Part shown: positions 10,091 through 20,229 of the stretch, piece by piece
Layout of the letters: each line of letters begins with the position of its first letter
Position numbering within the stretch: the first letter of the stretch is position 1
Source: Viola odorata
Lineage: Eukaryota > Streptophyta > Magnoliopsida > Malpighiales > Violaceae
Assembly: GCA_963691705.1 (NCBI GenBank)
Contig: OY829541.1
Span: 41,495,661 to 41,559,660, forward strand
Direction of reading: 5' to 3'
DNA: 64,000 nucleotides
Notes under the pieces: model-generated
The model's input: only the letters and a program-made list of their open reading frames with translations
Databases searched by the model: none
Told to the model about the DNA's origin: nothing
Made by a program: the position numbers and the translations under genes

Positions 10091-12418
10091 TCAGCTCTCG
10101 GGGACTTGTCGTTTCCAGCCCGCTGCCTTGGCTTGGCGATAGCCTGCCTCGTTAATATGGGCAGAACTCTGTAGAAAGGCTTTCGCGACATCTTCGCCCT
10201 TGTACGCATCCACCCCGTGAATTTCTTCGAAGCACTTAACCAGAACACGGGCGGTCTCTTCAGCATGCCACCAGCCCATATCGACTGACTCTTCCGCCAA
10301 AGCTGCCTTTTCCTTTTCTAAAAAGGACTTCTCATTCTCCAAAGCAGTCACTTTGGCTTGTTCCTCTAACAAAGCTGTTTCCAGGGCGGAATGCTGTTTC
10401 TGTAAATCGTGGTGAGCTAGCAGTATCTTGGAGCGATCTGCCAACACCTTTTTCTTTTCCTCTTGCTCCTTGGACAGCTCCGCCGAAACAGAACGAAGGG
10501 AAACAGCCCGATGCTTCATCTCCTCCGCCCAATAGTGAAATTTCATCATATTGGAGAAAAGGCCAGCACGGACGGAGTTCACTTGGTCATCTTCCGCCTG
10601 GGAAAGGAAAGCTTCCCGTTCTGCAGAAGAGGCCAGAATTTGAGAAGCCAGCAGGGCAGAAACCTCATCTGAACCATCGCCCCCGATGGCTGCCAAACCA
10701 CGGGTACGGAAGTCGAACAACTCAACCTGATGGGTCACTTCGCCGAGCCCGTTTAATGGACAAAGATCCGCCGCAAAATTGAAAGAGGTTCCGGCTTCAT
10801 TATAGCATTGCCGCCAAGGAACGCTAGAGGGAACGAAAGCCAGAGGACCAGGGGCGCGAACCTATGAAGAAGAACTGCCCGGGGGCAGGAAGGCACCATG
10901 AGGCTGATAGCCCGAAAGGTCGTGAAAGACGTCTTGATAAGAAGAGGAAAAATGATGCACAGGCCCGCCAAAGGAACTGGGCGAAGCACCAAAGGGGTCC
11001 GCACCGCCTAAGTTCCCCAAATCTTCCACGGAATGTCTACCTGGAGGAACCACTGCGGAATCAGGAACGTTAACGGAACCACCTTCCCCCGCGATGTTAG
11101 AGGAGGGTATGTTCTCATCCTCGCTTTCTATCCGGGCCCTCTTCGCAGAACCCCTCAGCACATAAGTGAGATTCATATCGCCTGAAGGAGCGGACGCAGT
11201 AACTATAACGGCCTCCTGCAAGGAGTACAAATTGAGAAAAGAAAAATAGATCAAATGACGACAGATATTGAGAAAGAGAAAACACGCTTACGGTAGCGGT
11301 GTTGAGAGAAGATAGTGCCTCAGAAGAACCCGCAGCGTCGGGAGAAGGAGTAAGAGTGGCGATACTCCGTGTTCTTTTCTTCTTTTTTCCTCTGGCAATG
11401 GCCCTAGGAGCCTGAGAAGACGAGGGAGCAGCAACGGTCACGATAGGAACACCTTCAGGGATGTCAGTATTCCCTTCGCCAACTGAGGAGGAGGATACTT
11501 GAGCGAGATTCGCGGAAGTAGCCGGAAGCTCAGAAGGATTATCAGTGGCCTCTGAATCGAGCTTTTCCTTTTCCTCTCTATTACGAGCTCTCCTTAAGCG
11601 TCTTCTTACGCTTTCGGGTTTATAGTCAGGATCCGTCGCTGCAAAATCACAAAATAATGTCAGCGTTAGTATCAGCGATGAAAGGGAAAGGTAGCGCGAT
11701 ACTCACGTCTAACGCACTCCTGAATGGCCATTCTGCAGGCCGTGAGTCGAATATGAACGCTGATCTCCAGTTGGAGTAAGGTGTTTAACCATCCTTGTTC
11801 ACGAGCGGGAAGTGTCCCTGGTCGACTCCAAACGCCATCTTGGACGTCCTGGTTGAACCCAGAACGCCACTCGGGACCAGGAGCGTCAGGGAAATTTATC
11901 AGAAAGAACTCCTTTTTCCAAGCCTCAACAGAAGACTCAATATGGAGCAACTTCCAAGTAAAAGACTTGAGAGAATCATCGTCAAAGCGAGGCGATATGG
12001 TTATCACACCCCGGCACTTCATCAATTTAAAAAGGGATCTAAGCAACAAAAGAGAAGGGGAAGTGATCCCCTTATATCTACAGAGTTCCAAGAAAGCATA
12101 AACACAACAATATGCATTTGGGGCTAACTGGGCAGGATTGAAATTGCCAGCAATAAGCAAACCCTTGACGAAAGAATCGATAGGGAACTGGAAACCGTAG
12201 CGAAACATCTGGGCATATAACACCCTTTGATTACCGGTCAGAACGCTGTTTAAACGAACCGACCCAGGGGCAACAACAGCTTGGTAACCGTCAGGAATAA
12301 CGGTGCCATGAGTAGCCAAATGCTCCCGGAGAATGGCCTCCGTGGTAATAACATTGACCGTGGTATCCATTTTCTTCTCATCGATGGATTTCGACTCAGA
12401 ACGGCGAGTCTTTGCCAT
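10091..12418 (-). pseudogene. Antisense accessory gene, copy 2 (three exons, one nonsense codon)
   Basis: Exons inferred from splice consensus are 12418-11707, 11638-11292 and 11215-10091. The introns have GTGAGT/TTTTGCAG and GTAAGC/CCTTGCAG borders and join in frame to 728 codons. The N-terminal part (motif RYGFQFPIDSF, then a helix-rich block) resembles the plant domain called putative gypsy-type transposon (Pfam Transposase_28, PF04195). The middle has a basic stretch (GKKKKRTR); the C-terminal part is a coiled coil followed by a W-W motif (MGWWHAEE). A TAG at 10864-10862 interrupts exon 3, but the frame stays open on both sides, so this copy is probably inactive or recently disabled. A TATA-like GTTATAAACC lies at 12590-12581. 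It is paralogous to the gene ending at 13036. Function unknown. Confidence 0.75.
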
Positions 12419-13035
12419 GGCAGGACTAAGGAAATAGAAATGAAGAAGACGAGGGAAAGGAAGGGAAGTACCTTTGGAAGGAAAGAACTTCGAAAGCCTT
12501 GAATGGAGGTGAGAAGGACAAGACGGCTGAGAGATAATATGAAAAAGTGGAGTGAAAAAGAAAAGGGAAGAAATAAAGAGGGTTTATAACCCTAGTAATT
12601 AAAAGGAAACGACGGATGCTGCAGTCGTTGTGTCGAAGCGGCATGAGGGATAAGACTCAAGCAATGAGTACGACTCTAGAAGAAGCGCGGCAAACGCTTC
12701 GATCTGGTTAAAATTTCTAAACACGCTAAGGTGAAGCGGCAGAAGAAACGAACACGTGTGTCGGCACCATCATGATTTTTCCCGCGCATCGACGGAAGGG
12801 TCGCGAGCATTAAATGCTCTGAAAAGTAGATGCGACTTTTGATAAAAAGCAAAAGCGATATCACAAGAAAGGAAATAATGCAAATCGGCGTTGAATAAAA
12901 GAACAGTTCTCAAAGACAGCAAGAGAGCGAAATAAAACAAGATATCGCCCAAAGAGCAAAGTACCGATATCGCCTCGCGATAGGACGTTATTACAAGACA
13001 TGGAAAACAAATAGCAATGTTTTTCAATGGATCAA

Positions 13036-15278
13036 TTAAGAGTCATCGCATGCCTCGCCGTCATCGTTCCCTTGCTTTTCCCCGGAAGGAGGAAAACTCC
13101 TTTCGCCTTCACTAAGATCTTTAATTTTTTGAGAGGCGTAATTGGTCAGCATGGATAAATCGACAGCGCCTCGGACATGGAGATCCTTAAACCCTGCGAT
13201 ACAAACCTCGATGGTCTTATTCTTCCACCAGGCTATCCTCGAAGGAACTTTGGCCAAATCGGCATCGCGAGATGACAACTCTTCGCGAAGGAAGACATTC
13301 TTTTTATCAGCCACCACCAGTTCCGCCTCCATTAGCTCTGCTCTCGCCTTCCCCTTCGACTTCTCCCGAGAAAGTTCACCGCGACAATCCTCCAACTCCG
13401 CCCGAGTTCGTTCTTGCAACTGCGATAGCTCCTTCGCCTTCGCCAAAGCCGCGTCTAATTGTTCCTGCAAATCCGAACAGGGTCGAGTTTTGTTACGCTG
13501 GCCTTCAAGAAAGTAATGAAATTTCCGAAAGCTGGCCAGCATGTCGTTCATAAGGTGTGACTGTTGTGTCTCGGGAGCATGCTGTAAAAACTCTTCCCTG
13601 TCCTTGGAAGAAGTAAACATCTGTCCCACTATGGGACCCACGGGCTCTTCTCGCGATAACGGATCCGATATTCCTAAGGCACGAAGCCCATCAGTGCCGA
13701 AAGAGGACAAATCCAGCTGATATCCAGTAGGGCCCTGGGACCTCTGAGGAGAAAGGTTGGCGATGTAAGGAGGGGAACAATTTTTTGCGCAATCACCAAC
13801 GCCCGAAATTGAAGACAGAAACAAAAGAGGAGGCTTCCGTGGGAAAAATTCAGGAGGGACGCCTAAACTCGAAACTGGTGGGGTTGTCTCTGGGATAAAA
13901 GAACCTATCGGGGAAGCAGGATGGCCCGACGACAAAGGAGAGGTCGCGGCTACCGAGGTCTCATTGTTTTCGATAGAAACGGCGGAAGGCACCCTGATAG
14001 CTTCGATATTTTTCACCACTTGCGAAGTCCTCGCGGCATGAGAAGCGTTAATATTCTCGGAAGGGGCCGCGTTAACTCCCTTCAAAGGGGGAACTAGGGG
14101 TTCAGTTTTCTCTGTGCGAACCTTCTTTACGAGACGCTCCGTCTCTTCTGCAATTTCTTCGCTATCGTCCTCAGCCGATTCCACCGTGTCATCATTCCTC
14201 CTCGACCTAAGTTTCATCCTTTGGGCAATAGTAGCGTGACGTAATTCAGGACCAGTGTCCATGCTCTTGCTATCGCTGTCGATTTTCTCAAACACAGGAT
14301 CGCCTTGAGCTACCCTCTTGCCACGGGAAGGAAGCCAATTTTCAAGGAAACAAGAAGGTCGAGTGGAGGCTCTGCGAGTTGTGACGGTTTTAGTCCTTCC
14401 CCTTCTAGGCGGAATAGGTGGGCGGCGGGAGTTTTTAGGCGGAGGAGAAGGAGGCAGCGACTGGAGAGGTGTTACGTTCAAAGGGGCGTCACCTTCCCCA
14501 GAAGAACTACTCTCAGCGTTACCTGCCAACAAAACATATTAGCAAATTAAGAAGAGTGAAGCGATAAAGAAAAAAAAGGAAACTCACCCACAACGCACTC
14601 TGACAAGGGCCTGAACCGAGCAAACTCCCGGATACGGAAAGACCCTTCTATTTCTAACAAGGCGCTAACGTTGGAAACATCCTGGCTTGACAGCGCTTCC
14701 GGTCTTTTCCAAACGCCACTATTGATTTTTCGATTGAAACCCCCGCGCCAGAGCCGTGACGGCAAACGGAGGGTGAAAAAGCCAGACTTCCAGTCATCTA
14801 CGTGTTCCTCAAAACCTTGAAAGTTCCACCAGAACAGTTGCACAACGACATCATCCCATCTGGGGGTAATATCTACCAGGCAGTCGCGACAACTCAAGAC
14901 AAAGAATGTGCGGAATAGATCAAGCGACGGAGCAAATATACGCTTCATCTCGCACGAACGAAGGAAAGCGTAAATACCACACCAAGAGGGTGGAGTAATC
15001 TGGACGGGATTAAGGTCATAATGATCTAGCAGTTTCAACAGAGAAGTATGGAGTGGAAAACGGAATCCGTAAGTAAACATCTTGAAATAAACTAACCGGA
15101 ATGTTCCCCACATGGCGTCAGGCAGCCGAGTGTCCTTCAAAGAGACAAAAGGGCGATAGCCCGTGGGAAAAGTAATACCGCTCTCCTCTAATTCAACCCT
15201 CAAAACCTCATTACAATTGAATATGCTGCGAGTTCGCCTAGCTTCGGGATCTATGGGGTTTTCAGCAGTTGAAGACAT
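13036..15278 (-). CDS. Antisense accessory gene, copy 1 (two exons, intact)
   Basis: Exons inferred from sequence are 15278-14588 and 14522-13036, with a 65-bp intron (GTGAGT donor, TTGGCAG acceptor) that restores one frame of 726 codons. I chose ATG 15278 (MSSTAENPID) because it gives an N-terminus of the same length as copy 2; the frame is open further upstream but without ATG. The N-terminal third (TYGFRFPLHTS, TPPSWCGIYAFL) looks like the Transposase_28/putative gypsy-type transposon domain. A proline/basic middle, a long coiled coil (EQLDAALAKAKELSQL) and a RIAWWKNKT motif follow. The first intron has the same phase (1) and position as in copy 2. The gene is antisense to the retrotransposon RNA. 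Its role is unknown. Confidence 0.75.
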
Positions 15279-15745
15279 AAGGGACAGTAAAAGTAAATCT
15301 ACGGCGGTAGAAGGAGTAAATACCTGGAGCAAAAAGCCAATAAGCCGGTCGCCGGCACCAGTGAGCGGTCGCGGAAAAACCTCTCGAAGAAAAGAAGTGC
15401 AGAAGAGAGAGAAAATGTGCAAAAACTCAAAATATTCGCAGAAGCAGTAAAAGAGAGAGATGATTTCCTTTTAAAGGAAAGCCTGAAGAAGAGACAACCT
15501 GTAAAAATGAAGCACGTACAGAACAGAAAAAGACACGTGGATAGTCGTTTGTGTCTTCTGAAATAAGACAGTTACCGATTAAAAGTTGAAGGCAGTTACC
15601 CGTAGCGAAAGGGACGCATCCGCGTCAACCCGGAACGCTCAGAAAGAAACAATAAGTAAGAGATGAAAAGCGAAAAGGAAGTAAAACCATCATTCATTAT
15701 TATGAGAAAGGCCATACGGCATCTACAAAAAGAAGGAGTAAGGCC

Positions 15746-16204
15746 CTACTCATCACTGTCGGACCAAGTAACGCCGTAGCAATAGACTACGTCCTCTTCG
15801 TTATCGCCACCCCAGAATGGTGAATCCACAATAGCAGGGGGAGAAGACTCACCGACCCCCTTTCCAGCGGCAGAAGTCAACTTGGGTAACTCCTCCTTAA
15901 CGCCTAGCGATACTGCCCCGGCGGCCGAGCAAGCAGAGGGAGCCCACGGAGGTGATTCCTGCGGAGGGGGAGACGGTTTTTTCTCCCCCCTAGCCAGAAA
16001 AGCCAGAGAGTCGAAAAATGACTTAGAGGCCTGGGCAGCCTCCTTCCTTCTTCGTTCAACTTCCTTCCTCCGCCTCTTGCGACATCGCCGGCGGACAACC
16101 GGCCTCCAAGGAGGCGATGGGGGAGGATTATCTGTGTCAGGGGTGGTCGGAGGAGTTGGCGGTGAATTCCCCAAAGCCGTACCTAGCAAATAAGAATCAG
16201 CCAT
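15746..16204 (-). CDS. Antisense ORF, proline-rich and basic protein (152 aa)
   Basis: The frame opens with ATG at 16204 (MADSYLLGTALG). A proline-rich stretch (about 15-33) is followed by a strongly basic helix (VVRRRCRKRRRKEVERRRKE) that could act as a nuclear localisation or nucleic-acid-binding segment, and the protein ends with an acidic tail. A TATA-like GGCTATTTAA lies on the same strand at 16290-16281, about 80 bp upstream. I do not recognise the family. It lies between the duplicated antisense genes and the last antisense ORF, on the same strand, which argues that it belongs to the accessory set. Confidence 0.5.
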   Translation of the reverse strand: MADSYLLGTALGNSPPTPPTTPDTDNPPPSPPWRPVVRRRCRKRRRKEVERRRKEAAQASKSFFDSLAFLARGEKKPSPPPQESPPWAPSACSAAGAVSLGVKEELPKLTSAAGKGVGESSPPAIVDSPFWGGDNEEDVVYCYGVTWSDSDE

Positions 16205-16680
16205 GAGACTTGCAGAGGACTTATAACGAAGAAAAATGAAGGAGAAAGAAATGGATAAGAGTGAAGGAGGAAAAGCCTCATTAAATAGCCGGGAAAAGAA
16301 GAAAAGAGACTCTTCGATCCTCCAACCCGACTCTTGAAGATTGGCACATATACAGTCTGAAATGCAAATATGGATTTGCAGTCACGCCTGTTGAGATCTC
16401 ACGCAATTCAAGAATAATTATAATCTCTGTCAATCAGTTGTTATAATGAGGACGGCGCGGAGTTAAGGCAGAACGATCGGTAGAAAAACCGCCCAATAGC
16501 AAGACCGTTTTCAGTTGGGCTAAGAATATCCTCTTGGAAAACGACAAAGAGCGCAGTAAAGAAGAAGAACAGTTGCGAAAGGGAATGAGGAAAATACTTT
16601 ATTTATTACGGCCTAGTGACCGGAAGATACATTGACAAGATAAGGGGAAAAGAGAAAAGGCCCAAAGGGAGCCATCACTA

Positions 16681-17058
16681 TCAGGCGTCAGAGCCAGCAT
16701 CCTCGGGCACCTCAGGAAGGTCCCTCAAGGAATCCATGACCAAGATAAGATCATGGGAAGTAGCTCTCATCCCCTTCAGGCAGTACCCCAACATGTCCTT
16801 ACGCTGCTGCAGCATGGCAATCACCACCTGAATCCGAGCGATGGAGGCAGACAGCTTTGATACGCTCTCCAAAGGACTGAAGTCCTCCAGGGAAATGGCC
16901 CCTAGCCGGGAATAAAGCGGAGTCAGCATCCCTTGCAGCTCCAGAATATCCTCAGAAGTCTTGACCAGCATGTTCTCCAGGAAACCGACGTCGCCGTCAT
17001 TGAGGTTCCTGAGTGAGTGACCCTTGGAGAGAAGAAAATTCTTAGTCAAATTATCCAT
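16681..17058 (-). CDS. Antisense ORF, small helical protein (125 aa)
   Basis: The frame runs from ATG 17058 (MDNLTKNFLLSKGH) to a stop at 16681. The predicted protein is mostly amphipathic helix with heptad-like leucine spacing and an acidic C-terminus (DLPEVPEDAGSDA). A clear TATA box, CCTATAAATC, lies about 50 bp upstream on the same strand. No family is recognised. Its own TATA box and lack of internal stops make it a plausible transcribed gene. Confidence 0.5.
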   Translation of the reverse strand: MDNLTKNFLLSKGHSLRNLNDGDVGFLENMLVKTSEDILELQGMLTPLYSRLGAISLEDFSPLESVSKLSASIARIQVVIAMLQQRKDMLGYCLKGMRATSHDLILVMDSLRDLPEVPEDAGSDA

Positions 17059-17107
17059 GATGCTAGCTGATAAAGATGAGGAGAACGTGGGTGGAGAAAG
17101 CTCTCCG

Positions 17108-17116
17108 ATTTATAGG
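17108..17116 (-). promoter_or_regulatory. Candidate TATA box for the antisense 125-aa ORF
   Basis: Read on the minus strand the sequence is CCTATAAAT, about 50-58 bp before ATG 17058. As this is the rightmost antisense gene, it may be the start of the antisense transcription block. Confidence 0.45.
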
Positions 17117-18029
17117 CTCCAGTGAAGAGAGGCCTTGGGAAAAGAGATTGAGGTCCTCAAAAGACGAGTCGCCCCGATAACCTCGAGGATTGATAAGCGT
17201 AAACGAAGGGGACGGGTGACGTTCACGATACAGATACCGGAAGGAGTACAAGGCAGAATCTGAAAAACGTTGAGAGGCACGATATCACTGGTAGCCCTAA
17301 TGCTAAAACCATAAGGTTACCGGTATCCACAGTGTAAGGCCGCGTTGATGTCGCCGGTGGCCCTGGATGCGTAAAACCGCGATGACATCACAGGCGTCTG
17401 GTGGTATGAAGCCGCGATAACCATAAGGTAGCTGATGGTATAAAGCCACGCTGATACTGCTGTTTTCTCGAGCGTAAAAGAAAAAGTGGGCACGTGTGAC
17501 CTCGAACCTCTGTAAGTATAAAGTTTGCTAACTTCTATATATGTTTCTATCTCCTCTGTGCCTTTGCAGAACACTTGGAAGGACGATAGACCCAAAATAT
17601 ATGCCAGCCCATGGTGCGGCCTGGTTGAATATACGCGACGATATCGCAAGCGACCTATCGACGGTCCTTCTATGACTCGAACGAAGCTGAGACTTCATAA
17701 GTCCTATTGAAAGGCCAAATGGGCCAGTATCGCTGAATAAAAGTGATGCCTTCAGAATCACGAGCGCCCCAACGACCTCCTAGTAGAATTCTTAACGTCC
17801 CGAGGAGACGGGTCTTTTTGACAAGAAACAAGGACGAACTTGACCGGATTAGTGGAAAGTTGTGGATCTCAGCCCTCGTTCCACATTAGGATTGATCAGC
17901 CTTTGAACGATAAAGAAAGCCCAAGCCCTCTGTGGAAATATCGCCTCATGACAGAGCAAAACCCTATTTAAAGATCTCAGACATGGATAGCCCTTGGTGA
18001 ACACTCGGGCTAGTTTTTAGTTGGGCTTA
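17117..18029 (+). other. Non-coding end of the Tat internal region
   Basis: No gene is seen. Short words such as AACCATAAGGT and CGCGATGACATC/CGCGTTGATGTC recur around 17300-17460. A convincing polypurine tract directly before the 3' LTR at 18030 is not visible; the flank reads TTTTTAGTTGGGCTTA. Confidence 0.5.
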
Positions 18030-18566
18030 TGATAACAATTGGAATGCTCCTGACGGCAATATTGTAGCCAAGGCATCTATCCTTGACGAGTTTCTATACG
18101 CTTCCCTGAAAAGCCAACCTATCGCCCGGGCCGGCGGAAGTTTCCTAGGATGGTCGACTTCAGCGGGGGGGGATCTCATGCATCTTTACGCGCACGGCGT
18201 CATCCCATCCTAGAGGAACTAAGAGGATGTCGCTCCTGATAGGCCTTATGTGATTATCGCCCGCGATGGCTCACCCATTATCGCTGGAGGCGATATCTTC
18301 GGACGATGCTTATCGCTGCACCCTTATCGCCGTCAGGTATCGCCAACTTCGGCCTATAAATACCCCCATCTTTCCAAACAGAAGGTAAGATCGAGATCAT
18401 CTTGGAGAACCTCTACCATTCTAAAAACTCGAACTGACTTAAGCATCGGAGTGTCTACGCCGGAGTCCCCCTCCGGCGCTTTGCAGGTATCTCTGACGCC
18501 GATCGCTTCCCCTCCGACTAGCTGCAGCAGCCGTTTTCCGACCCGAAGAGATCTTGGATCTTATCA
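18030..18566 (+). repeat. 3' LTR of the Tat element
   Basis: This is the near-identical partner of 2495-3032, with TATA box at 18355 and followed by the target duplication TGTTG at 18567-18571. It provides promoter and polyadenylation sequences for the element. Confidence 0.93.
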
Positions 18567-18571
18567 TGTTG

Positions 18572-20229
18572 AAACCAGGTTTTATTCCCGATGTTACGAC
18601 CAAGATTAGAGCGGAGATGATAGAGTGTGATGTTTTCGAACACAGAAAACTAAGGAATGAACTGAGCACGAAAGAAGAAGCACAATTCCGATGTGATTAC
18701 GGGAAACTTGCATTACTCATGGATGTGAAGGTCGATCTAAGTTGCATCAGAGTTGCCCTAACATTTTGGGACCCTTACTACCGTTGTTTCTCCTTTGACC
18801 AAGGGCTGGACCTAACCCCCACCTTAGAAGAGTACGCCGCCCTACTTGGTTTCACTCCCCCGATATCGAATATTTATCATAACGTTCTCATAGAGCCCGC
18901 CAACGTTAAGCTAAAGATGAATGCCATAGTGGCGATCCAGACTCGCTAGAAAGATAAGAGGCCCGTTTGGTTTTTGTCCGATATCGTGAGCAAGTTCCAC
19001 TCATCCCAAGGGGGGGTACGGTTGAGGATCTTGGCTTTCGCCATCACCTGTTTGATTTTGTTTCCCAAAATGAAGGATTGTATTGACATCGAAGCGGCTA
19101 ATGTGTTTTGCGAAATAGAAAGGAATGAGGTCAATCCTACGACGACTATCTTAGCCGAAACCTTCCGCGCCTTAGACTTTTGTAGACGGACCGGAGGGGG
19201 GAACTTACTTGTTGTCTCCAACTCTTGACGGTTTGGCTGATCAGCCATTTCAAACAAACACCAAACCAATCTCTATTTTCACCAAGCTACATAGGTTCGG
19301 ATCCTTTGGGAAGGGTCATTAAGGGAATGGGTCAGGAGGTCGCCAAAGACAAGTGGAAATTGGAGGACAAGCACACTTGGGTTGATAGGTTCTTGGACCT
19401 TTCCGACGAAGAGGTCAATCAACATGCCAAATGGTTGCGTGGTGTCAATCCTATAGTGAGTTGTGGACAGTTGCTTTGGGTTCCTTTGATTTGCGCAAAG
19501 GGGTGCGTACCCTATTGCCCCGCCCTCGTCTTGAGATAATTTTGCATCATACAAGTAGTCCCCGCAACCTTCGGAATGACGGAATCAAGTCTCTTGCACT
19601 CAACGGAAACTCTTACCCTTCACCAATACGCAAGCGAATGGGAGGAGCCATATTGCCTCGAAGGACATATGGTCCCCACCCAACCAACCCAAGAATACAT
19701 ACGATGGAGGGTAAACCGAATTAACGGCAATACCTTACCTCATCCCATGAATAAGAAGCCCATGGAGGAGGAAGACGAATCTCACATCGGGGGAGAGGTC
19801 AATTACATAGCACACGCCCAATTGTTAGAGCAATTGCGGATGATGAGGGAAGAACGAGATCAAGTGGCGCGAGAAAGAGAGGATTTGGCGGCCAAACAAA
19901 TGGACCTAGAGCTCAAGGTGCACGGGCTAGAAAGGCGCAACAAAGATAACATCCGCATACACATGGCAAATCATGAGTTGGCCTGTGATGACTTCAAGGA
20001 GCGTTTGGGTAGCGAAGTCTGCAAAAAGGAGGCGTCAAGTGCCATAATGAAAGAAAAAGATTCGGCGATGAAAATTTTGACCACTCACGCCAACAAGAAG
20101 GACAAGGAAAATCAAGCATTACGAGCGCGGGTAGCGGCTTTGGAAGCCAAAGTAATGATGCAAAAGGGAGAACTTGCATCGTGGAATTTCTTTTGTAATG
20201 AGCAAGCAGATCCCGACTTCCGAGGTTAG
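18572..20229 (+). pseudogene. Ogre ORF1, main part, broken
   Basis: This continues the frame opened at 2414. The segment LDLTPTLEEYAALLGF and the following helices resemble the ORF1 protein of legume Ogre elements, which has similarity to plant mobile-domain-like proteins. A long coiled coil (about 19800-20200, rich in RMMREERDQVAREREDL-like sequence) forms the C-terminus. The gene is dead: TAG at 18947-18949, a frameshift near the G-run at about 19190-19200, and TAA at 19537-19539. Both stops could come from CAG and CAA by C-to-T change, as expected for decay of methylated DNA. Confidence 0.7.

Larger units (their letters stand above)
2495..18566 (+). mobile_element. Tat-lineage Ty3/gypsy retrotransposon with antisense accessory genes
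   Basis: Two LTRs of 538 and 537 bp (starting TGATAACAATTGG, ending GGATCTTATCA) enclose a 15 kb internal region. The element is flanked by the 5-bp target duplication TGTTG (2490-2494 and 18567-18571) and lies in ORF1 of the Ogre element. It carries one uninterrupted gag-pol frame with a second, archaeal-type RNase H, which marks the Tat group. Downstream, four ORFs run on the opposite strand. By eye the LTRs differ by three substitutions and a one-base G-run change, so the insertion is recent. Accessory antisense ORFs downstream of pol are known in Tat elements such as Retand, RIRE2 and Grande; the number and duplication here are notable. Confidence 0.92.
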
